Positions 7,391-13,499 of a DNA stretch of 64,000 bases are shown piece after piece. Origin of the DNA: Serratia oryzae (lineage in GTDB: Bacteria; Pseudomonadota; Gammaproteobacteria; Enterobacterales; Enterobacteriaceae); the NCBI RefSeq assembly GCF_001976145.1, contig NZ_MOXD01000006.1:1-64000 (forward strand), written 5' to 3'. A program made the position numbers and the translations under genes. The notes beneath the pieces were generated by a model, which saw nothing but the letters and a program-made list of their open reading frames with translations, was not told where the DNA came from and ran no database searches. Numbering within the stretch: the first letter of the stretch is position 1; each line of letters starts with the position of its first letter.

Positions 7391-7600
7391 GTGCCGATCG
7401 CCATGAGGCACGCACTGCGGCGCTCACCTTAGCATTTCTGTACATCCGGATTGCGTTGATGCGCGTGGCGTTCGTGGAGACTCGAGCCTGCTGGCGCTGG
7501 TGGAAAGTATGGAGGCATTACCGGCGCGGTGCTGGCTTCTTCCACTGATAGGCCGGTGCGGTCATGCGCTGCTTGTGGCGTTCCTTGGCGGCCAGCGAGG
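7354..7600. repeat. Direct repeat B, copy 2
   Basis: This matches 1764-2014 along its length and includes most of the 62-aa gene at 7518-7706. This copy is better preserved, since its reading frame is intact. Confidence 0.75.
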
Positions 7601-7706
7601 CCGCTACGCTGGTTCGGAGTTCCAGCAGGTCTTTATCGTCCAGGGTGAAACCTTGCTGGCGTGCTGCGCTGATTAGCGCCTGTTCTATGGTTTGTCGGTC
7701 TAGCAT
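7518..7706 (-). CDS. Small hypothetical protein, 62 aa
   Basis: The protein begins MLDRQTIEQALISAARQQGF and is helical and charged, with a basic proline-containing end (YQWKKPAPRR). I recognise no family. It is the last minus-strand gene before the cargo slot, and a decayed relative lies in repeat B copy 1, so it is part of the conserved flank and not of the exchangeable cargo. Confidence 0.5.
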   Translation of the reverse strand: MLDRQTIEQALISAARQQGFTLDDKDLLELRTSVAASLAAKERHKQRMTAPAYQWKKPAPRR

Positions 7707-7836
7707 GGGATTACCTCTGGTCGGTAGAGTGTGGGGATCGGCGCTGTAGGGTCATAGCCTTCACCCCACCAGCTTAAGGTGTGTCATCCGTTATGAAGTG
7801 AAACTAAGTTGCAGGTCATCGTGGACTTCAGATAAA

Positions 7837-7859
7837 AACAAAACCGCCCAAAGGCGGTA
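7837..7859 (-). terminator. Rho-independent terminator
   Basis: On the minus strand ACCGCC, loop, GGCGGT is followed by TTTGTTTTT. It ends the gene at 7862-8437. Confidence 0.8.
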
Positions 7860-7861
7860 TT

Positions 7862-8437
7862 TCATGACGTAAGTGTATTCATTAGCTCTTTGTCCGGTTT
7901 GAAGGTTACGCTTTGACCTGTCCCAAGCGTCACAACATACTGTAACTTTTTAACTTTGCCATTTGCCTTCTCGATAAAGTTAAGAAGATCTGCCTTCCAA
8001 TCCGCGAAATTATTGAACTCAATAAAAAACATCGCTGATTCGCCATGCTCTAACTTTTTTGGCAGCTTATCAGATGCATGTGTATTGAAGACGAACACAA
8101 GCTGTTTATCCCCATTGCACACCCATGTAATAGAGCTAATAACTACTGGGTGCATTCCAATGTTAGCCACATTCAAACTAAGCCCAATCAAACTAATGCC
8201 AGGTGATGGGGAAACGATAGCGGTACCGCAGGTTGAGGTTATCCTAGATATTGGTTTCCTGTTCGCGATATAAAGTGACACTACCACCGCAGCAAAAGTT
8301 GCACAGCCTGCAACCCAAGTAGCTACCATAATCCAAAAAGTCCACTTTGCCGTTTCTTGAGTTGCTAGCAAAGCATCTCTTGCTGATAAAAGCGTTTCGA
8401 AAGCAATTATATCCGAATCCATAAACATCCATTTCAT
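7862..8437 (-). CDS. Membrane-anchored hypothetical protein, 191 aa
   Basis: An N-terminal helix (to about residue 30) is followed by one long membrane segment (WTFWIMVATWVAGCATFAAV and onward, about 33-58) and a basic IANRKPISR turn. The C-terminal 120 residues look like a beta-rich soluble domain (GLSLNVANIGMHPVVISSIT), probably immunoglobulin-like. Similar one-helix plus beta-domain proteins are common uncharacterised cargo of prophages. The start at 8437 has only a weak ribosome site; 8422 is an alternative. A terminator follows, so it is a single transcription unit. Confidence 0.55.
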   Translation of the reverse strand: MKWMFMDSDIIAFETLLSARDALLATQETAKWTFWIMVATWVAGCATFAAVVVSLYIANRKPISRITSTCGTAIVSPSPGISLIGLSLNVANIGMHPVVISSITWVCNGDKQLVFVFNTHASDKLPKKLEHGESAMFFIEFNNFADWKADLLNFIEKANGKVKKLQYVVTLGTGQSVTFKPDKELMNTLTS

Positions 8438-8486
8438 AAAAACGAAAAGGCTTATATTACTTTAAACATAGCTCTCGAGTGAACCG

Positions 8487-8672
8487 CTACAATCCGGCCA
8501 TTTGCTTTCTGGCGATATCAATTCGCTCTCTGCGGGTGAAATAATCCCGTTGAGCGGAGTCGGTAAGTTTGGCGCTGGCTGCATCATCCATGCCGCTGTG
8601 GCCGGTAGGTGTTACTAATAGTTTTGCTTGCACATTACACAGCAGCCTCGAAAAGCTACTCTGTGATGCCAT
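8487..8672 (-). pseudogene. Probable phage gene fragment
   Basis: The C-terminal half (MDDAASAKLTDSAQRDYFTR and on) looks like a genuine charged helical protein end, while the first 27 residues look unlike coding sequence. A start at 8591 would give 34 aa. I read it as the tail of a lost gene, with low confidence. Confidence 0.3.
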
Positions 8673-8695
8673 AAAAAACCGCCCGAAGGCGGTTA
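8673..8695 (-). terminator. Rho-independent terminator
   Basis: AACCGCC, loop TTCG, GGCGGTT and TTTTT on the minus strand. It ends the gene at 8700-8927. Confidence 0.8.
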
Positions 8696-8699
8696 TGAG

Positions 8700-8927
8700 T
8701 TACTTACCGAGAATCTCAATGAATCTTTCACAAGACGCCTTGGCGTCCTCTATTGTTATAGCCTTTTTAAAACCATATCCGTTTTTGTGAACCATCCAGC
8801 GACCATCTCCATTCCTGCAATGAATATCTGCTGAATAGTGGCCATCAGTTTCATAAATTTCAAACTTGAACGGCCCTTGTTTTTCATGCTCAATAACAAG
8901 CGTTTTTACTAGGGTACTTATAGGCAT
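8700..8927 (-). CDS. Hypothetical protein, 75 aa
   Basis: I choose ATG 8927 (MPISTLVKTLVIEHEKQGPF), with AAGGGA 8 nt upstream; a TATAAT lies about 30 bp before it, which makes the longer GTG frame from 8969 unlikely. The protein looks like a small beta-sheet domain (KFEIYETDGHYSADIHC, then MVHKNGYGFKKA) with a C-terminal helix. The family is unknown. It has its own promoter-like site and terminator, typical of a cargo unit. Confidence 0.5.
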   Translation of the reverse strand: MPISTLVKTLVIEHEKQGPFKFEIYETDGHYSADIHCRNGDGRWMVHKNGYGFKKAITIEDAKASCERFIEILGK

Positions 8928-9028
8928 GTCGAAGATCCCTTCGGTAGGAGGTTCGACATTATACCTCACCTATTGACGGCGTTTCTCAGGTTCACCTCTA
9001 TTAGGCTCTCGATTGCAGTGCGCGGCGG

Positions 9029-9214
9029 TTAGTTTTTAAAGAAGGTTACTTTGGTGGTGATGAGGCGGCGGATTAACCGTGCGGCTTCATGCTCCATCTC
9101 TGCGATGGCTTCCGGGGTAAGCGCACGGCCTGCATACTTACGTTCCATCTGAGCGAAAATGTTGTTCACATCGGCGTTTAGGGGGTTGGTGACTTCAACG
9201 TTTAACCTTGCCAT
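9029..9214 (-). CDS. Small hypothetical protein, 61 aa
   Basis: The start has a good AGGA site 8 nt upstream. The sequence MARLNVEVTNPLNADVNNIF, followed by ALTPEAIAEMEHEAARLIRR, suggests a short N-terminal strand and a long amphipathic helix. I do not recognise it. It lies downstream of phage baseplate debris and may come from the same phage. Confidence 0.45.
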   Translation of the reverse strand: MARLNVEVTNPLNADVNNIFAQMERKYAGRALTPEAIAEMEHEAARLIRRLITTKVTFFKN

Positions 9215-9342
9215 TAACCTGTTCCTTTTAAATTTTCACGCTGCCATTTAATTAGCTCATCAATACGTGAGACTCACATCTTGGTCACTCCAACTTCGCA
9301 ATTCGCATTTACTCCCACCACCTGCAAGACATGACAAAAGAA

Positions 9343-9366
9343 AAACCCGCGCTGGTGGCGGGCTTC
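9343..9366 (-). terminator. Rho-independent terminator
   Basis: GCCCGC, loop, GCGGG and TTTTTC on the minus strand, placed directly after the 64-aa gene. Confidence 0.8.
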
Positions 9367-9375
9367 CTGTGGGCT

Positions 9376-9570
9376 TTATTTGTTGCCGGTGTTTAGCGTT
9401 TCAGTATGGATTGACTCCTTGCAGATCGCTCTCTCACCGAGTTTTCCTGTACCCAATAACTCGCCGTGCATGGCCGGGTCGTCAATGGTTGGAGCCTGAG
9501 CGCCATCCAGTGGGGTGATTTTCTCCAACTGTGCCGGGTTGTCCTGTGCTGCTTTGCTGTCGTTTTTCAT
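9376..9570 (-). CDS. Small hydrophilic protein, 64 aa
   Basis: ATG 9570 overlaps the stop of the baseplate fragment (ATGA) and has AGGAG 7 nt upstream, so the two are translationally coupled. The protein starts MKNDSKAAQDNPAQLEKITP, is rich in polar residues and looks disordered. It is not the gpW protein that follows gpV in P2. No function is assigned. Confidence 0.45.
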   Translation of the reverse strand: MKNDSKAAQDNPAQLEKITPLDGAQAPTIDDPAMHGELLGTGKLGERAICKESIHTETLNTGNK

Positions 9571-9677
9571 TGTGGTGCTCCTGTGCTGCCGTTGCCGTTC
9601 TGGACGCCGCCGTGGGTATGGCCCATCAAGCTCTTGCCGCCTGCTGTCACATCCTTAGTGACCTCCACCGGCCCCAT
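9567..9677 (-). pseudogene. C-terminal fragment of phage baseplate protein V
   Basis: Thirty-six codons include VTAGGKSLMGHTHGGVQNGN and end STGAPQ. This is the metal-binding spike-end signature (H-T-H-G-G-V) of P2-type gpV baseplate proteins, which form the tip of the tail. In-frame stops precede the fragment, so the rest is gone. It shows that a P2-like tail module once lay here or was copied in. Confidence 0.75.
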
Positions 9678-9965
9678 TCTCTGAGAAGGATCACGTAAAC
9701 GTTGGTCTAACGCCTATCAATACGCTTGGGATTTCTGCTGAACGTCTCTGCCACCACTTATCCCTGTCAGTAACTCGGTTCGGCCAATTCCATTCTGATA
9801 CAGGGGGATCCGATACATTCCGATACATGGTCACTTGACACTTTTGCAAACCAAGCATGAAAAACCTTATCATCTCTGTACACCCAACGTGAAAAATTAA
9901 GCCCCTCAATACCAGCTAAAGCCAGTGCTGACGCGGCTTGCAGAGGATGTATCAAGTCCGATCAT

Positions 9966-10001
9966 AAAAGTGTCAAGTAGGGCCGCTAACTTGACACTTT
10001 T
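9966..10001. promoter_or_regulatory. 13-bp inverted repeat with a nearby third copy
   Basis: AAAAGTGTCAAGT (9966-9978) and its exact reverse complement (9989-10001) are separated by 10 bp. A third copy, ACTTGACACTTTT, lies at 9833-9845. Each contains TTGACA. The pattern suits a repressor operator or a hairpin. No gene is visible from 9678 to 10514. Confidence 0.55.
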
Positions 10002-10514
10002 TCGCAAAGAGGCGTGGGGTTCGGTAGTTGATATGTATAAAACTGTATACCCAATAGTGATAAAAAATCATCAAACACTTACCTCACAAGGGATAAGGCG
10101 TGGTTGATATTTTTTCTGGGAACAGTGAAAAGCGTTAGCCTATTTATTTAAGCTCAGACTGGTCATGACAGTTTTTCGGCCTGTGCGCAATCGAGTATGA
10201 CTGTCGGCTATGAGCTATACGGACTTTTAATTGACTGGCTTAATCAGAGTTATGTGAGGAACTAATGCAGATTTTCGCAGTTGCGCAGAAAACCAGCAGA
10301 GAAAAAATCTCAACGTTCATTGAACGGCGAGGACATGCTTGACGCACTGAAGACATTGTAGTCACGTTCTGACGAAATTTTCGGTAAAAGTAAATAGTCT
10401 CAATGGTATGATATACAAATACAAAAGACCTAGGAGTTGGGGTAAAGTGCGAGTGTCATAGAACCCCTCTGCGGTTAAAACAAACAACCCCGTATGATTA
10501 AACATTGAGGATAT

Positions 10515-11270
10515 ATGGCAGCAGAAACAGTAGTTGCAGATGCAGCAAGTACATTAGATACAGCAATAACAGTAATAGGTTTTATTGCCACAATAGCCTC
10601 ATTAATACTAGCTATTGGTGCTATTTGGCTTTCCTTCGTTTTTTATAAAATGTCAAATGAAGCATCAAAAGAGACAACTAAAGCAGCAAAAGATATCCAA
10701 GCAAGTGTAGAGCGACTGGAAAAAATATTTGACAAACTATATTCAGATACATTCTCTATGATGAGGGATACGGTAACAGATATGCGTCAGCATATATGGA
10801 AAAAGCCCCACACAGGAAGCCCTGATGACATTATCAGCAATGAAGAAAAAATAGACAAACTTAAGGATAGTATTAGTAAGGAAATTATTTGCATCGTTGA
10901 TGAAAAACTTAAATCAAATGGAGATAATGAAACTAAAATCAAAGAATTAGAAGATAAGATTAAAAAAGCCCTTGAAAGTGGGATACAAAAGACCATTCGT
11001 TCACAAGCAATCCCTACAACCTTAATGCGTCGTAGAGCACTAAACCTGATAAAAAGACACGGAAGAATAAGAGTGGTGAACCTAATAAAAACAATGAATG
11101 ATATATTCCCTGAGGGTTATTCTTTTAGTGATGAAAATTTTATGGGGGCATTATTTGATCTCCGTGAAAATGGTTTAATAACATGGGATGGCCCTTCTGG
11201 AAGGATATCCTCAGATGATATTATTCTATACATTAGAGATGATGAGAAAAATAAAGAAACCAGTGAATAG
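10515..11270 (+). CDS. Membrane-anchored protein with winged-helix-like end, 251 aa
   Basis: GAGGA precedes the ATG. Residues 15-42 form one strong membrane helix (IGFIATIASLILAIGAIWLS). Residues 50-150 are charged and helical, probably coiled coil (KETTKAAKDIQASVERLEKI, then KIKELEDKIKKALESG). Residues 170-240 resemble a winged helix (RRRALNLIKRHGRIRVVNLI, then FMGALFDLRENGLITW). The gene is clearly more AT-rich than its neighbours, on the opposite strand from the replication genes, and isolated by long noncoding flanks. These are marks of recently acquired cargo. Known anti-phage proteins often join a membrane anchor to a sensor domain, but no named family is recognised. Confidence 0.65.
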   Translation: MAAETVVADAASTLDTAITVIGFIATIASLILAIGAIWLSFVFYKMSNEASKETTKAAKDIQASVERLEKIFDKLYSDTFSMMRDTVTDMRQHIWKKPHTGSPDDIISNEEKIDKLKDSISKEIICIVDEKLKSNGDNETKIKELEDKIKKALESGIQKTIRSQAIPTTLMRRRALNLIKRHGRIRVVNLIKTMNDIFPEGYSFSDENFMGALFDLRENGLITWDGPSGRISSDDIILYIRDDEKNKETSE

Positions 11271-11380
11271 TTCGCACAATTTCTTTAGGGGAAAGAGGTC
11301 GCTGTGGGAGAAATTCTCGCAGCGGCCATTCTCAAAAAATAGATATTTCTACTGAGCTTTGATATGTCCGCTTGTGGCAT

Positions 11381-11537
11381 AGGCTGTGTGAAAACGTTTT
11401 TGATCGCATAAGCTGCCATAAACAGAGCTGAAAACCACGTCCCTACTTAAAATTTGACTCTGCTAACCAGCTGATCGATTTCAGATTTTGCATAGTATTG
11501 TGCACTTAAGTTTTTAGCCAGAGTTTTCACACAGCCT
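11381..11537. mobile_element. MITE-like element, 157 bp
   Basis: The stretch starts with AGGCTGTGTGAAAAC and ends with its exact reverse complement (15-bp terminal inverted repeats). It has no coding capacity. No clear target duplication is seen. It is probably a non-autonomous relative of an insertion sequence. The rest of 11271-11611 holds a hairpin after the preceding gene and nothing else I can support. Confidence 0.65.
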
Positions 11538-11611
11538 GGGTTCGAAGCTGCTGTTGAACGATTCAAAAAAGTTTTAGTTCAAGTACGAATCAGTACATGC
11601 TAACGATCACC

Positions 11612-12127
11612 CTATGCCCATTCAGCCAACGCGTTCAATCCCTCCTGGCTCCATTCAGCCATATCATCCGGGCATAAGCTGGCGCTATAACGTAATTCCT
11701 GCCTGATGAGGCCGATGGCAACACCTGCGTTGGTTTTTAAGTCATACCGAACAACGTAGTGTTCCGCGTCGCCATCATCCAGATAAATACCCTCATCCTC
11801 CAGAAACTCGACCGACCAATTAAGCTCCCCAGCGGCAAGCCTCACACATTGCTGTATTTCTTCGTTGGTGGCTGGTGGTGTCTTATTGTCGCCAGCCTGC
11901 ACCGCCTTCCAGAATTCTTCCCACGTCATTTCGAGCGTTCTGCTTTCCTGCGGGTCGGTAGTGGTGATTTCCGGCCCTGACTCATCACCACCTTTCCGCT
12001 GCCGTTCGGTGGCCTCAACGTCAATTTTGGAACCGGACATCACAACGTCGCCTTTGGCTATCCAGTCGTAGACAGTCTGGCGACTGACACTGCAGTATTT
12101 GGCATAGGCCGCTTTGCTCATCAGCAT
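11612..12127 (-). CDS. Phage-type HTH protein, terminase small-subunit-like N-terminus, 171 aa
   Basis: ATG 12127 has AGGA 7 nt upstream. The first 45 residues (MSKAAYAKYCSVSRQTVYDW, then IAKGDVVMSGSKIDVEATERQR) form a winged HTH of the Nu1/MerR kind that opens several phage small terminases. The C-terminal part (about 75-171) is acidic with Trp-rich helices (MTWEEFWKAVQAGDNKTPPA; ELNWSVEFLEDEGIYLDDGD), unlike lambda Nu1. A packaging-redirecting role, as in some satellites, is possible; a plain regulator is the alternative. It is the last gene of the SOS-controlled operon. Confidence 0.55.
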   Translation of the reverse strand: MLMSKAAYAKYCSVSRQTVYDWIAKGDVVMSGSKIDVEATERQRKGGDESGPEITTTDPQESRTLEMTWEEFWKAVQAGDNKTPPATNEEIQQCVRLAAGELNWSVEFLEDEGIYLDDGDAEHYVVRYDLKTNAGVAIGLIRQELRYSASLCPDDMAEWSQEGLNALAEWA

Positions 12128-12204
12128 GATTTTTTCCTGGTGGAGTGCACGCTTCCAGAAAACAGCCCGTCCGGAAGCGTTTTCTTGTGACGATGGCCAG
12201 CGGA

Positions 12205-12483
12205 TTAGCGCCGCCACGATTCTTGACTGACGGTGGAGGCGATAACATCTCTGACAACCTGTTTCACCAGATCGACATTTGCCGAACTGCTTTCTACCTG
12301 GGTGAAACCACAGTCACCGACTTCAACCGTTAATCCTTCAAGTTTTTTTCCCATGGCATCCGGCAATTCACCACCAAATCGATGACTGATGGCCTCCACC
12401 AACGCCCGGCGAAATGCCTCGTTTTTGTTGACGCCGTACCCTTGCCATAATTGACGCTTATCAACCCGAATATTGATTTTCAT
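12205..12483 (-). CDS. DinI-like protein, 92 aa
   Basis: The order is a short strand (MKINIRVDKRQLW), a helix (NEAFRRALVEAISHRFG), a second strand (LTVEVGDCGFTQVE) and a final helix (DLVKQVVRDVIAS). This is the topology of DinI-like phage proteins, which modulate RecA filaments during the SOS response. Sequence identity is too low for certainty. Its ATG overlaps the stop of the preceding 57-aa gene, and a LexA box stands at the head of the operon, which fits an SOS role. Confidence 0.5.
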   Translation of the reverse strand: MKINIRVDKRQLWQGYGVNKNEAFRRALVEAISHRFGGELPDAMGKKLEGLTVEVGDCGFTQVESSSANVDLVKQVVRDVIASTVSQESWRR

Positions 12484-12653
12484 ACCAATCCTTCCTGTTT
12501 GAGTGCCTTATCGATAATTCCACGGACGATCGCGTTAAGGGTAGGGGCCACCTGATACGGGGATTTTGCCCGCTCGCTGTCCTGAATGCGCTTTACCGCC
12601 TGCATCTGCTCTTTGGTCAGCAGCACCGGCTTGAAGTTGGGGTTATAGGCCAT
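12480..12653 (-). CDS. Small protein, 57 aa, possibly ribbon-helix-helix
   Basis: The frame begins MAYNPNFKPVLLTKEQMQAV and ends IIDKALKQEGLV. A strand followed by two helices would suit a CopG/Arc-like DNA-binding fold. AGAGAGGTG precedes the ATG. It is the first gene of an operon whose LexA box ends 11 bp before the start, and its stop overlaps the next start (ATGA). It is short and easily missed. Confidence 0.65.
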   Translation of the reverse strand: MAYNPNFKPVLLTKEQMQAVKRIQDSERAKSPYQVAPTLNAIVRGIIDKALKQEGLV

Positions 12654-12664
12654 GCATCACCTCT

Positions 12665-12680
12665 CTGTATGTTCATACAG
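12665..12680. promoter_or_regulatory. LexA (SOS) box
   Basis: CTGTATGTTCATACAG is a near-perfect palindrome. It differs from the recA box of this genome (57069-57084) at one position. It lies between the promoter region and the first gene of the 12.65-11.6 kb operon, so the host SOS response should induce that operon. Confidence 0.85.
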
Positions 12681-12692
12681 GTTTATTTTATT

Positions 12693-13166
12693 TCATAATA
12701 CGCAACGATAAAACATTACGTTGCACAAAATGAAATAACCAGATGTGGCGATCGCGTCTGATTGGTCGGTAAATCGCTTTTTCTTGCCGTGTGATTTCAG
12801 GTTTGCCAATAGCATCCGGGCGTTTTCCTGTTCTTCTGCAGTTACCTCACCGCAGGGCTGGCCGTTCAGGTCATAACGAGGGCCACCCGCCACAAGCGCA
12901 CGCAGATAGCGCGGTGTTTTGGTCAACTTGCTCAAGGCAAGCACAAGATGTTTTGGGGGCACAGGCAAACGGCGCGCTGCAGCATCGGCCAACATGTCGT
13001 CACGGATCCCGACCTTTAACGGTTTGACCTCACGGTGACTGAATACCCGTGGATAATGGGCCTGCACACGCTGTATGTAGACCGACCTCCAGCCACCCGC
13101 GCCGGACTGGGATTTTTTTCCCGTATCGGATGAAGTAGGTTTTTGAATGGCCTCCTTTTTCGTCAT
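12693..13166 (-). CDS. FinO/ProQ-domain RNA-binding protein, 157 aa
   Basis: Residues 25-115 match the FinO/ProQ fold: HYPRVFSHREVKPLKVGIRD, PPKHLVLALSKLTKTPRYLR and ALVAGGPRYDLNGQPCGEVT are its usual blocks. Such proteins bind stem-loops at sRNA 3' ends and act as RNA chaperones. A basic N-terminal extension and a basic GKKKRF segment flank the core. The start is ATG 13166 or TTG 13172, since the GAGGA site suits either. The gene begins beside the iteron array, so it may act on satellite replication-control RNA, as FinO does on plasmid F; that is inference. Confidence 0.85.
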   Translation of the reverse strand: MTKKEAIQKPTSSDTGKKSQSGAGGWRSVYIQRVQAHYPRVFSHREVKPLKVGIRDDMLADAAARRLPVPPKHLVLALSKLTKTPRYLRALVAGGPRYDLNGQPCGEVTAEEQENARMLLANLKSHGKKKRFTDQSDAIATSGYFILCNVMFYRCVL

Positions 13167-13200
13167 TTTCAAAAAATTCCTCTATAGGTATACAAAAACG

Positions 13201-13477
13201 CTTGTCCCACTTGTCCCACTTATCCCAACCTTCATAATCAATTGATTTAATTGATGTCTTTTTTAATTTCTGGGATAAGTCACCCTCATTTTGGGATAAG
13301 TTGGCCCGTTTTTGAGTTGTCCCAGGCATCGGCAGCGGGTGACTTATCCCAAAATGGCCTCGACTTGTCCCAAAAAGCCCTCGACTTATCCCACTTTTAT
13401 CCCAGAATGGAATGCACATAGACATATATAACAATAAGTTAACTAATATCATCTACGTCTGGGATAAGTGGGATAAG
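13201..13477. other. Iteron array, candidate replication origin
   Basis: Twelve copies of CTTRTCCCA or its complement, two with one mismatch. Three are contiguous at 13201-13227. Others start at 13271 and 13292 (inverted), 13316, 13343, 13364, 13385 and 13396, and two are contiguous and inverted at 13460-13477. Steps of 9 and 21 bp dominate. AT-rich segments (about 13228-13270 and 13405-13455) lie between clusters. The array sits between the ATPase gene and the ProQ-like gene, without any coding gene of its own. Confidence 0.75.
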
Positions 13478-13499
13478 TATGTTTACGCGCACATGTAGG

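Noticed and set aside
9029-9570. gpW or gpJ tail genes following the gpV fragment
   Set aside because: The 64-aa and 61-aa products do not resemble P2 W or J, so the module is not continuous.
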